A stretch of 64,000 bases of DNA from Onchocerca volvulus (taxonomy: Eukaryota; Nematoda; Chromadorea; Rhabditida; Onchocercidae). A program made the position numbers and the translations under genes. Position 1 is the first letter of the stretch. Each line of letters opens with the position of its first letter. The DNA lies in NCBI GenBank assembly GCA_000499405.2, contig HG738138.1:13393208-13457207 (forward strand), read 5' to 3'. Shown here in pieces: positions 36,481-48,800 of this stretch. The notes below the pieces were generated by a model. That model did not search any database and had not been told where the DNA came from. It saw only the letters and a program-made list of their open reading frames with translations.

Positions 36481-39400
36481 ATATAACCTTTATTTTTATT
36501 CTTATTAATCGCAGTATAATATTATAAATTTGTTATTCGTGAAGCTTATAATTAACAGAAAATAAAGTGTTTGCCATTAAACCTCTTCCGCAGTCGTCCT
36601 ACACCTTTCAAATAACTACATCAAGCTCCCTCCAAACAGTCTCCTTAAGATAACTTCCAAAAGGATTCAAACAATTCCCAACAATTTCAGCTATCTTTTA
36701 AAATATGCTCTTGGAAGTGGATTCCATCAGTTGATTATTCCTTAAACGTTAAATTTACATTTAAGACTCAAAAGTTTGGAGTTCCTATTTTTGTTACAAG
36801 AAAATCGGGTATATATAAATTTTTGCAGTATTATTAAATTTCTATTAACAGCTCTTTTTTCTTTTTTCTTTTTTTCCGTCATCTTATTTTTGTTCTGAGT
36901 AGCATAGTTTGGATAAAATTTCATTCTAAGTTTGCAGTAATATAAAGATGCAAAAATGAGTGGATGCTTCATACATTATGTTAACACTCTATGATGAACG
37001 TTACTATGACATCTTTTATTTTGATAATTTCTGGTTATTTTTAAATTTTTAATGACAAATAATACTTCTTTATTATTGGTTTACCGCATGTAATTATTGA
37101 TATTTAGTTTTATGATTTGAAAAAGTTAGCTAATCAAAATAACATCATTTTGTTTTTAGCCATAATAATAAATTCTAGGAATGTCTTAATAGCATGAATT
37201 GTAAAAATAAATAAAATTGTAGGACAAATAAAATTATAGGGATAATAATCATATAAGTAAATCTTACTTACATGGTTATTTGCAGACCTTGAGATGGATG
37301 ATTTAATGGAAAAAGATAAAATAGATAGTAAAGGTCATTTTCATATTTCCGGTCTTACTTATGGTTTAATTATCACTAATCGATTCTTGTTCAACTGCTA
37401 TTAAAAACAATTCTAAATAAAAAGTACAATTCCTGCACCTAACTGTCTAATATCTAAAATGAACAGAATTAAATCGTAAACAGTACATGATATTACATTA
37501 AAAGGCTTCAATAAAACCAAAAAAAAAAAAAAAAAAAAAAGCAATTATCACAAATGAAACAATAAAATTGAATACAATTAGTTGATGTTCGACAAATATA
37601 GCAATTTATTAAGCAAAATATAGTGAGGTTGAGTAGCAAATTAAAGAACAAAAAACTGGAAACCGTCAGTGATGGTTACAATAATGAAACTATAAGACAA
37701 ACTCTCAAGAACAACAAATTAATTAATGAGAATTTTAAACTTCCAAACAAATGTTATTTCTCAAAATCAATGAAATTGAACAAAAAATTACGCACTTGAA
37801 TTCAAAACAAAATGATTTTTGTTTTTTATGAATAAAAAAAAAAAAAAATTGCGAATTGAAAAAAATTTCCATTGTAAAGTTTTAAATTTTCGCTGTGATT
37901 CAATTCTTTCACATTCAAAGTTAAGGAATAAAAGCATTCAAAGTTTTTAAAAGGGAGAAAAAAAATAAAACTATTATGAAACGAAAACACTCCAGAATGC
38001 GAAGAATCTTTAAATGATACAATAAAAGAGATCAATGGATGAAAGTTCCGTTATTCAAAATGTGTAAACTCTTTTGAGTTATGCCATCGTTGGATAGATG
38101 ACATATCAAAATTTGTCATACTAAATGTGTGGAAATACTTGTCGGGAAAACCGAAATTATCTAATATGGAAAATACATAATCAAATGGTTAAAGAATTGT
38201 GAAATTTTCTTTGTATTGAGTCTTCCCTCTGTAAAATTATCTCTCTTTGTGCTTGTCCACGCTCAAAACATTTCTGTTTACAGTTCCTTCTTTAAAAAGG
38301 GGCAAACAGGGGTCAAAACACAAATGTGCCCTTTCCACACTCATTTACAACCACATCAAAATACTTCTGCTCATAGTTGTAAGGTCATAGATGTGCTTGT
38401 AAACTGTTATTATCTTTAAATCCAATTAAACTGTTGTAATACCCTTTCCTCTATGAACAATTTTTTTCTCAAAATTATCTCAACATCAATTGTCTTTTAT
38501 TCCAATATCCCCAATTCTTAACATTCAATATACCCCAGTAGAGTCCAAACACAAAAAATCATTTTTTCATCATTCATTGTTTCAAATTGTTTTGGTACTG
38601 ACCAGGCGATCTAAAGTTTTCTTGCTACTGTCCGAGTTCCCGATATTCTCCTCCCAATCCAGTCAACGTCACACAATTTACTTCACTTATCTACAAAATC
38701 CTTTCCATTCATCTGATATCTATTGAACTGTTAACTACGTATTAACTGATTATTACTATTCTGAATAAAGGAATTATTATAAATCTATTCGTTCCACAAC
38801 TTAATCAAACCTCAACCTTCCACAACACTTGTTACTGTGAAGGTAGATTTAGGAAGGAATCTTACATTACTAGTTTATTGAAATATCATCAAAAACTAAT
38901 TTACTTTTCTCAAACTGCAATAATAAGAGCTCTTGTTTTATTTATTTATTTGGAATATACATTTTGAAAGTCTTCTTAACGATTTTAACTAGCTTAAAAC
39001 TTTTTAATTAAAACTAACGTCCTTTTGACAAGGTAACCGTTTCTTTGCTTTTCTCCCAGTACTTGTGGTATATTGTTCGGTCCTCCGTCCTCCGATGAAA
39101 TGAATGCCACATGGATCAATTGATGAACTCATACTGTGATATTTGTCAAACTTCGTCTCCCAGATCTCTTTCAGCACTACATTTTTCTGTATCTTAGGTT
39201 TTTTGCATTGTTGTTGTCTCTATTTCACACCGATAATCAAAATGTTTGCGCGATTTCAAAAAAAAAAAAGGAAAAGAAAAAGAAAACGTTTCTATGGATT
39301 TAAGTTTCAATATTCCCGGTCGTTCCCTCACATTTATGCTTTCAAGCTGGCGTCTTTGTCTGTCTCAGTTTTCAAGGAACAGATCAAAGATTTAATTCTT

Positions 39401-42400
39401 TTGGTATAATTCCATCTTTAATAATATTATTATTAATTACTGTATTATTGAAATATAAAACTCATTTTAAAGCATTTATTCCACCTGGAATTCTTTTAAG
39501 AATTCCGATGGTTAGTGAAGTAATCTTATATATTGTTTTTGCTGTCTTTTGCTGTCTCTTTTTGCTCTTCCTCTATTACAGACTCTCAATCAAAAAACCA
39601 TCAGTTTCATTTACTCATTTTCTCGTACATCCGATTCGCAACCATTCAAATTGTCGTACTACTAAGATCCACTCTCAGTCTAAGAATTTGAACTGTCGTA
39701 AATGTTCGATGTTTAGCTTTGTCGATTTATCTAATCCAAATTATAATGGCCAACTTTCTTGAAACTGAAAGTCATAATTACCAGATTACGTAAATGTTCA
39801 TCTTGTAATTTGCTAAGTGGATCGCTTCATGAATTGGAAAACGATATTTAGAAAGAAGTATTTCAACTTCCCTCAGAACAGATGAAAGCTCAGGCCTCAG
39901 AACTGAATGATCAATATTTTAGAATGTAGCTCAAATTTAACAATGCTTCGTACACTGAACAAAAATTTTCAAAATGAGCTTTCTGAATAAATGTTGGAGT
40001 AACTGGTGGAATTCAACAAGGCAAAAGGTTAATTCAAAATATCACAGTTATTCCGATCATTCTGGAAATGACAAATTTATTTTGGTCCTTCGAAAAATCA
40101 ATGTTCACCGCATGAATGCATTTCAACAAAAAATTTAGCTTAAGATTATGAATCAGCATTAAGTGTCAGTGCTCACTGGACATGCGAAGGGATTCGTATA
40201 GGTCTTGAGGAGTGAACTGAAAATCGGCTGAGGGCTGAACTCCGCTTCTATTTTTTGCTATATTTGGATACAGAATACTCATTGCCATTTCCTTGAGATA
40301 TCTATCTGATAATCAGAAAAAGTTGTGATATTGAAAAAAAAAAAGTTCTGATAAGAAAAAGTTGTGAATATTGCAGTTTAATTTCAAGGATGGGAAAAGG
40401 GAAGATGTTTTTATTAGTTATATTAGCTCTGTTCTCGTTGGATTCTGCTTTGGAATGTTCACTATTACTTCCATCAGAAAATTAGGAGACGGTGGTATTT
40501 GTTGATTATTATTGGCCATAAGTCTGTTATTAATCAACCCTGAAATAAAAAATTCATTTCAATATTTTTAAACAATAACACACATCTAATGAATTCCTAT
40601 TGTGCCATAATAACTTAGGAGTTTTTTTTTTTTTTTTTTTTCACTTTGAATTCTGTTTTGGAATACGCACTATTATTTTCATCAGAAATTGAAAAAAGAT
40701 GGATTTGAGGTTTATCGGGAATGAGTTGCGATATTTTGGAATCTCAACTATGTTTTATACTAAACGGTAGATGAGAAAGATGGCAAACATAAGCAGTACT
40801 TTCATTATTTATACTAATTAAAAAATATTACCAATCAAATTATAAGTTGAAATTTCTGATTCACCGTAGGACGTCTGAATTATTGTAATGTTAGAAGAAT
40901 TTGATTCCCCATCTTTTTCGATGCATAGATTAAGAAAAAGAGAAAAGCACACTTGAAAATATGTTAACCATAAATGAGATCATATTTTTCAGAATATGAG
41001 TTGATCGATTGTGACTGCAAGTCGATCGTTACAGAAAATTCTCTGATAGCATTACGAAATTTTAAAGCAGTCACATTATGATCCCTTATTTTGGTAATTG
41101 CAGAAGCAATCTTTTTTATGATACTTATTGCTACTGAAATTACCATTTCTGTCAAGAGATGCAAAAGCAAATCAAGTAGGATTGCTTCTGACGCTGGGAC
41201 TGATGTTTAACGTCCGATTACAATCGCTTCATATTTTTATAGCGAAATTCTGAATTTCAAAATGCTTTGATTAATTCTTCATTTTTATCTCCTTAATTTT
41301 ATCTTTTTTTTTTTTTAAAAGAACATAGAAATTGAAGAATTCTGATATATTTCAAATATGAATAATTCCAATCTCCTATCTAAATGGTCCTTTGGAAGAT
41401 AAAACAGCTCATATAGATTTCAAACTTGTGTCAAAGAGTGGAAATTTGAAATTGAAGAAATGTATGATATTCATATCTACTTCTGTGTATGAGTAATGTT
41501 AATTCGTAACACGATGTATATGGGTCTCTATAGCAAAGGAGAAGATTGCTACACTCACATACGCTAATCTGGTTCTACAACAAAATAATTTCGATGATAT
41601 GATGTGCTCTGAAATACCCGATGTCGATGTCGATATGGATTTGCATGAAGTTGATCTTGCGGTACACTGAATCCAAGTTCGCCATGCATGACAGAAGCGA
41701 TATCATCGAGCATTAGTATTCAATACAGTTACAGAAAAGTCGAACAGAATTCCCAAATAAATTGAGGCAAAATAATGTGATTAAAATACTATGATTGTAA
41801 CTTCTTTGCATAATAGATCACGAAAATTTCTGGGCTAAACTAAAAGGTAAAAGTTTATCTTATACTTTTTTTGACTGATTTTTGATAAGTGATCAGAAAT
41901 AACTCTAATTTACCAAATATGGATGACTATATTTGCAGCTCTATACAATCGCATATAATCATTTTTACAATAATGAATAAAAAAAAAAAACAAGTCCAAA
42001 TCAGGTTATTCATAGGTAATAAGCGTAAGTCAAGCAATAGCTGAGTATGAATCGCTCACCTATGTATCATCTGCTGTTTGATTTAACAGATGAATTTCTG
42101 CACCCTCCTTAGTGGTTCCCAACTTCCTTAGCCATATTTATCGTGTTATCCATATCAACTAAACGCCTTTAATGAATCTTATGAGGGAAAGTTTAGTATT
42201 TTAACTTAATGTTTAGTTCATCTCATGGCTCCAGTTTTTTTACCAATAAAGTGGACTACTTATGGGAATATCCAGTGTCTACGTTTCATTATTATTATTT
42301 AAACAAACGAGACTTTCTCGTCTCTTGATTCCTCTAAACATTTACTTTACCAAATATAACCGCTTCATTACGTACTCCAGCTAACCACAGGGAAACTTCA

Positions 42401-43039
42401 AAGGGAACCAGCCATTAGATCGTTCGATTAGTCTATCGTCTTTATACCGAAGTCAGTTGATCGATTTGCACGTCAGAATTGCTTTACACTTTTGCCAAGA
42501 ATTTCCGCTAGCTTCATCCTGTTCAGATATAGCTTACCATCGTTTGGATTCCAGCATATACCCTATCTCTGCCCTACTGCATGCGACTGAACGGGTTATA
42601 TTACGCCATTTATGGAACCTTTACATATGTAGATCACATATCAAGTATACCAAAGGTAATCTTTATTTTCATTATGCTTTTACCAGCAGGTTTACTATCC
42701 AATAATTTGTATATGCTAGACTCATTGTCATTGATTCGTGTTTCAAGATAGATCAGAATAATGTTCACATCAAGATGCAGCTTATTGCGCATTTAATATT
42801 TTAAATTTGCCAATTTTTTCAAATCAACATTTATCATAAGTTACATGCCACATATGTAAATGAATTGTCGGGATATTTGATTGTAGCACGAACGAATCTC
42901 AAACTTGGGTAATTAAACCTTTATCATAAGGAAAACTTGATAACGCAAAATACGTCAGTTACCAATATTGCAACATTATAGCCTGAATATTACAAATATC
43001 ATATCAATTAAATATGGTAAAAAAAAAGAGAAATAGGAG
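36481..43039. other. Repeat-bearing gene desert
   Basis: No host gene seen. It contains poly-A at about 37520-37540, poly-T at about 40622-40640, an A/G-rich stretch near 39260-39290, a short orphan fragment of the 36150 repeat at about 38129-38165, and a Helitron remnant at 41520-41745 listed separately. Confidence 0.55.
41520..41745 (+). pseudogene. Second Helitron Rep fragment
   Basis: This stretch is a diverged copy of minus-strand positions about 16050-15820. In one frame it reads LLHSHTLIWFYNKII, corresponding to [15 protein letters not shown]. In another it reads EIPDVDVDMDLHE, matching [13 protein letters not shown]. Frames are broken by stops and only a fragment around the HUH motif is present. 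It shows that the same or a closely related Helitron family inserted more than once nearby. Confidence 0.75.
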
Positions 43040-43430
43040 CGTGAGGTGAAAATAATAAAAATTTATGAGTTGAGTTGAGAAGTGTCGTTGAATGTTGTTG
43101 ACTGCTGGTTTTGTTAGTAATGGACTGGTTTATATAGAGACATTATAATTGCGTATGATTAGACCGAGAAAATGTAAACAAGATGCACAAATTACCAATA
43201 TTTGAATTCCCTTAACAGTATAAACTAACACAATTTCCTTGACAACATAACTAATATAACTAATTTCAGGATTTGTGATTTTGACGATATTCTAATATAA
43301 CCAATTTCGGATACTGTAACAACATATACTGATATAACTAATTTCTGACAGTTTAACAACATACTTTGTAGTTAATTTCGATTTTCTAGCAACATATTCT
43401 AATGTAGCTAATTTCGATTTTCCGACATGA
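43040..43430 (-). repeat. Interspersed repeat, copy 2 (inverted relative to copy 1)
   Basis: Reverse-complement counterpart of 36150-36480, with more copies of the internal unit (AACTAATTTC and AGCTAATTTCGATTTTC variants about 40-48 bp apart). It ends with TTTTCCGACA near 43425, so read on the minus strand it begins TGTCGG, which is compatible with an LTR end. Confidence 0.6.
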
Positions 43431-44499
43431 ATTAGCAAAATTATAATCGATCCTTTTCACTATTATTTCAAGTGGAAGTTAATTCTATCTGTAAATACAC
43501 TAATAATAACAAATTTAGTAATTCTATCCTACATATCATTTTATTCATTCGTAGAAATGATTATTAAATCAAATAAGATTGATAATTGATCAGTTAAATG
43601 CTGATAAGTTTCGATAATTACACACTATATTTCTATTTAACCAACTATCTATTAGATTCAACATTGGGCTTTTTTCTTTTCACTCGTCATTACTAATCTT
43701 CGTTTGATTATTTACTTAAATTCAACGGGTAATCAAGATTGAGTTGAAGTCAAAGAAATGATTACACACTTATTCATTGATTCAATATTTAATAATAATA
43801 ATGATAATGAAATGATAATAATTTTTCCTTGCTATATAATTATATGTAAAAGAAATATAAGTTTTTAAAATAAAAATATATGATTATTTGGAAAGGAGGT
43901 ATATAATTGCTTAAATTTTTTAATTAAGAAACATATAATTAGGAAATCAGTTTTTTCCTTCCAATTCAAACACTTACGATTATCGAAATTAAACAAATTC
44001 TTGTATGTAAATAATTATCCAAATGAAACAAACAAACTCTTACACAGATTTATCTTAATCAATATCGATGATATAGTATTTGCTAATCATAACAGATTTG
44101 ACTTTCAAATAAATACATCATCGGGAATCAACCCATGCAACGTGTGTTCAAAATTCTTGTGCTTAATGCGTCCATAATTCGCACTAATTGTCATAAATAG
44201 CTGCGTACTTCATCACTCCAAAAGCCAAGTAACCCATCGCTAAGAATGTGAAATTTTTTATTTTTGTTGTATAATAGACGACAATATTGTCTGTAAGTCA
44301 TTGCTATTTGGTCATATTCAATGTTTCGCGTGATTTGGCCAGTGACATAAAGAAATTAAAGAAAAAGAGGACAAAATTAAATCTGTCGAGCGTGTATTTA
44401 TGAAAGTAAAATTACTGTTTAATAAATTGCTCTGATAAACAGAACATGAATTTGCTTAATGGAGTCAGAATTTCAAGAATTATAGCACACGGTTTTTCA
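43431..44499. other. AT-rich intergenic sequence, nothing recognised
   Basis: No open frames of note. The 3' UTR of the minus-strand acetyltransferase presumably occupies the right end. Confidence 0.5.
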
Positions 44500-45872
44500 T
44501 TACAGTAGTTTGAAAACAAGGTGTATCGAATTAGTGCTGTCATCACATTGAATGATCTGCTGTCCTCTATCATCAAGCCAATCACTGTGCTTTAACTCGT
44601 GAATTGTCTCGTACCCAAGCTTTTTGAACAGCTGAAAATTAGCATTATTAATTATACCGGATTGAGAGATTAGGATGACTTAACTGAAAGTTGAGAATCC
44701 AAAAATGATTTAATTACAGATCGGAAAAAACCTAAATATAACTAAAACTTGATAGCGAGATAAATATTGGGAATTAAATTTACGGGAAATAAAGTGGTCA
44801 TCAATTTTTGTCTTTTCTTACAAACCAAGAATTACATTGTGCAAAAAATATAATTGAAAAAATACCAATTGTGATTTGAATGAGGATGCTTCTGAAACGC
44901 ATCCTTGACAGCCCATTTGTTTAGCCTCACACAACTTATAACAAAGCAATTTTTCAGCAAGTCCATTCCTAGTGTAGTCTTTGTGCACTGAAATTACGGA
45001 CCAAAGCAGCAGACGTTTTAAACGTGGATTAATGAGAAGCCAAATCTGCAAATATTGCATTGTTATGTAAGCTTAAGCATAAAAAAAAGAATATTGCATG
45101 TAGTGGAACGAAGTACAAATTCACAAGCCTTGCTTTCCAATTCTTGAAGAATATTTGCGATAATCTGCGCCTTCGGAGAAAGTCTCCTTGTTTTTGTTGC
45201 CGTTCTGTCATTATTATTATTTGCTCCACTGGTTGGCATATCAATATGCTGGAAAGATTCTTCTCATCAAAAACTATTAAATCAGCGATTTGATAAATGT
45301 TTGAGAACAACGCATATGTAAATCATTTTCTGATCATTTTTTGAATGAAAGCAGCGAGGAAATTGAAGAAAGAATAAATAAGTTAATAAATATGTACCTC
45401 AGTGGGATGCTGTTCCGCCGGTCGATCCAGTATTGACGCTAACCTAAGGGCAACAATCTTACCATCCGGTGTTTGTAATATATATGATAACGAAGAGGCA
45501 ATCCCAGCATCCACCAATTCTATTAGATATGAAAAATTAACTGGCGCAGCTGTCTGATTCAGAATTTCTTTCCTTGTAAATTAAAGAAAAAGAAAAAATG
45601 ATTGCTCCTATTAAAATTAAAAACAAATTTTATAATCCATATTTTAATGACTTTATAAGTAAAGATAGCAAGAGAAAAAGACAAGTAAACAGGAAAAGAG
45701 ATCCATTAAGCTAACCATCAAATAACTCATTTGAATCTTCGACACTCAAATTGACTGATCTATTCAGCGGTTCATTATATAAAAAATCAGTTAACAAAAA
45801 TTTTTTTATACAATCAAAATCAGCTTCTGTAACTCGTTGCATGGATAATCCTTTAAATTCCGTTTCCCCCAT
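44500..45872 (-). CDS. GNAT-family N-acetyltransferase (arylalkylamine type likely)
   Basis: Transfers an acetyl group from acetyl-CoA to an amine. Five exons join in perfect phase: 45872-45716, 45519-45398, 45248-45117, 45045-44866 and 44631-44500 (TAA), giving 240 residues. The beta-strand and motif A region reads WSVISVHKDYTRNGLAEKLL; RNGLA (residues 163-167) is the acetyl-CoA pyrophosphate loop, with Thr where Arg/Gln is common. LFKKLGYE (198-205) is the C-terminal GNAT motif B. EASSFKSQ before it resembles arylalkylamine N-acetyltransferases of invertebrates, which act on dopamine or octopamine, but the substrate cannot be fixed. An Asn- and basic-rich insert lies in the third exon (residues about 102-115). 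An AG acceptor lies three bases before the ATG, fitting trans-splicing. Confidence 0.82.
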
Positions 45873-45885
45873 TATCTGGAATCAG
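45873..45885 (-). promoter_or_regulatory. Candidate trans-splice acceptor of the acetyltransferase
   Basis: On the minus strand TTTCTGATTCCAG ends three bases before the ATG. A 3' splice site so close to the start with no upstream exon is typical of spliced-leader addition in nematodes. Confidence 0.55.
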
Positions 45886-48800
45886 AAACTGAAAGTAATG
45901 AAATTCTGAACTGAAACCATGGACATTTGTCAGTACAAAATGCAACATGTGCATACGGTAATTGGACGTAATAATACGATTGAAATTGTTGAAATAAATT
46001 TAAGAGATATTATTAAATGGAATCATCAGTCACTCAGGTGATATGCTGAAATTCAGAAAGAACTGCACAAGCATCATAGACTTGCATAACTGCAACCAAC
46101 AGTATTGATCTGAACGGTATTGTTCTGCACACATGATAAGAATAGTGAAGATTCAAAAACTTTATCCGAGCGTATAGTATTTTAGCAATATTTTTTAATG
46201 ACTCTTGATGACGAAAATGTTTAGAAAGTAATCGTCTTGCTTAATAAGATTGATATTTTGGTGGCGATTCCTATTAATAGCACATTGAGAAAAAGTAATT
46301 GTGAAACGGCTACAAATTTAGTGAAAAGATTAAACGGATCATCAAATTAACTTACGGATTAAAATAAATCCTAACCAATAAATCGATAAAGTTCGAAACG
46401 AAAAAACGAGATATGATTGTTTAGCTATTGATGTCGGGAAAGAAAAATTTGGGAGAAGATTGGAACTTGGTGCAAATGATTTGTTGTGCAACGAAATCCT
46501 TGATATTATGAGCTTTATTTGCCACAAGTATGACAGACAATGAATTGATGAGTATCGATAATAAAACTGATAATTCGTACTTCTCTTCGATGGTACGGAA
46601 GATATTTGAGATTTATTGGGACTGATAGAATTTGATGAGGTTTGAAGGATTGAATGTCCTGACTGGTCAGAGCAAAGAATTTGATAAAAATGAACAGCCG
46701 CCTTTGCAGATAAGAATCCTTTATACAATGAAGTTGTTCTGAACCCCAGAACAATTGCAATATACCAACTTACAGCGCAAAGAGAGATAATCTACAATAT
46801 GTCACCATAGCACAATACAATTTACAATATATTAACTATATCGCAAAGGTCAAAGTTTGAATGTACACAGATATTTATTTCTTTACTGCAAAGTTTTTTG
46901 ATTACTTGAGAATATCTACTTTCCAAAAAATATTTCGGTTTTTCCGACAACTGATTAGTCTGACTGCTGCTGATATAAGGTGATAAGTGATTAAAAACAG
47001 CCACTATCTTTGCAATGGTATTAGAAGCTGGAACCAATAAAGACTCATAGATGTCAACAACTTAATCCCTTCTTTACACCAGATCAGTTCACAAGTCATA
47101 CTGCTTGAAAATGATTCTAAAACAAGCTACAAAGGGAAAAAAGGGAAAATTAAAAATTCAAAGTTCTACGAAAGTTGAACAATATTCCCTTGCTATTAAG
47201 TTATATGAAATTATCATTAACTTATATGAAATTATCATTAGTCTTCCCCATATTTATTACTCGATGTAAGACCACTGAATTTTTCAAACATTCACATCCA
47301 TTTCGACATTCCACTTCGTAACAAGTAGCTATAGTTCAAATCTTGCAAAGTTTCAATTTTCAGTGACCCCTCATATAGACTAATCATTCACAATGCGAGA
47401 GAAAATGGCTTTGAAGTATTTCTATAATTTGACAAATAAAACACTTGAGATGAATTGCTAAAAAAAAATCATAGAAAAAAGCAAAAATTCGTTCACAAAC
47501 TCTGTCATTTTTCTCACATGTTATCGAAGTATGAAGTTATAATGTGTGAATTACATATTTTTTTCATGAAAACGATTCTCTTTCGAGACTTTCAAAAAGT
47601 TTTGAGACTTGCAAATTTTTGAATTTGCATGAAATTTAATGAATCGGATTGATATTTAGAATGCTTAAAGTTGACAGATGAAAGATAATGAGTGCATTAT
47701 AACATGATAATGTTAAAAAAGAATGGTAATGAAAGGGCAACGTTTACGGTTCTTCTCAATGTTTCGCTTTTTAGTTGAAAATATAAAAAAGTAATAAATT
47801 GACAATTTAGTCACAGTATATACTTCATCTGAAAGTTATAACAATATCATCGGCCAATTATGTAGAGATGCACTGTAGAGCCAGAATGACTACGATCATA
47901 ATAAATCGAGACCTCCTTTACTTTTAGCTATTACTTAGCTGTTAGAGAGTGAATTTTCGCGTGAAATAACGCGGCATAGTTATCACTATTTGGAATGATC
48001 AAAGAATACTTAAGCACATATTTCAGACTTTAAGGACAAGAGAAATAGACATTCAATATCTGATTCAAAAAAAGCAATGAGCGAGCTAAAACTCGAACAA
48101 TTCCATGAACACTATATGTTCCTTAAGATACAGGGATTTGTATTGATGGCTAGCAGTATTTATCATACCTTCAGCAAAGATACTGCTTAATTGATGCTTA
48201 GATCTAAATATGCAAAATCAATTCACAATAATCACAAATAAAAAAACGCCCGTTATTTCGATGCATATATGTTTAGTTAATGAAAATTGATGCCTGCTAC
48301 ATTTAAGTAAATTCAACGAAGATTCATCTAAGTAGCAGTCGACCAATCATTCTTATTCTGACAAGTGATATTTTTTTATTTGGAGTCCCCATATGGCAAA
48401 TCTTGTCAAGTTTATTAGCATCTTTACAGGTGGCATTTTACTACAATTTAATATCCTCAACCTAAAATAATTGTCAAGAAATAGTTAATAAGTAAATAAA
48501 TTTTTGTTCGATTCTTCAACAGAATATTGAACATTTAATTTATTTTGCTCATTTATGCATGTTCCCATCACAAAAGGGCCACGGAATTTTAAAAGAAGCA
48601 TCTGCAATTAAAGATATTTCCTGGTCATATCAAAAAAAAAAAAAACAGTAGCAGTATCAGAAATTATTGACCTGACTGCAGGGAACATAGGACAACACAG
48701 ATAAGTGATTTAACATGCAATCAGTAATGGCAAATGATATCCTCCAACCAAAAGCTTTTTCTGTCAATTAAATTTCCGGTTGCTGGACGCACTGATAATT

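Noticed and set aside
46342..46760. Overlapping minus-strand open frames of 128 and 81 codons
   Set aside because: Low-complexity Ser/Ile-rich translation, no splice context, no family motif; likely chance in AT-rich DNA.
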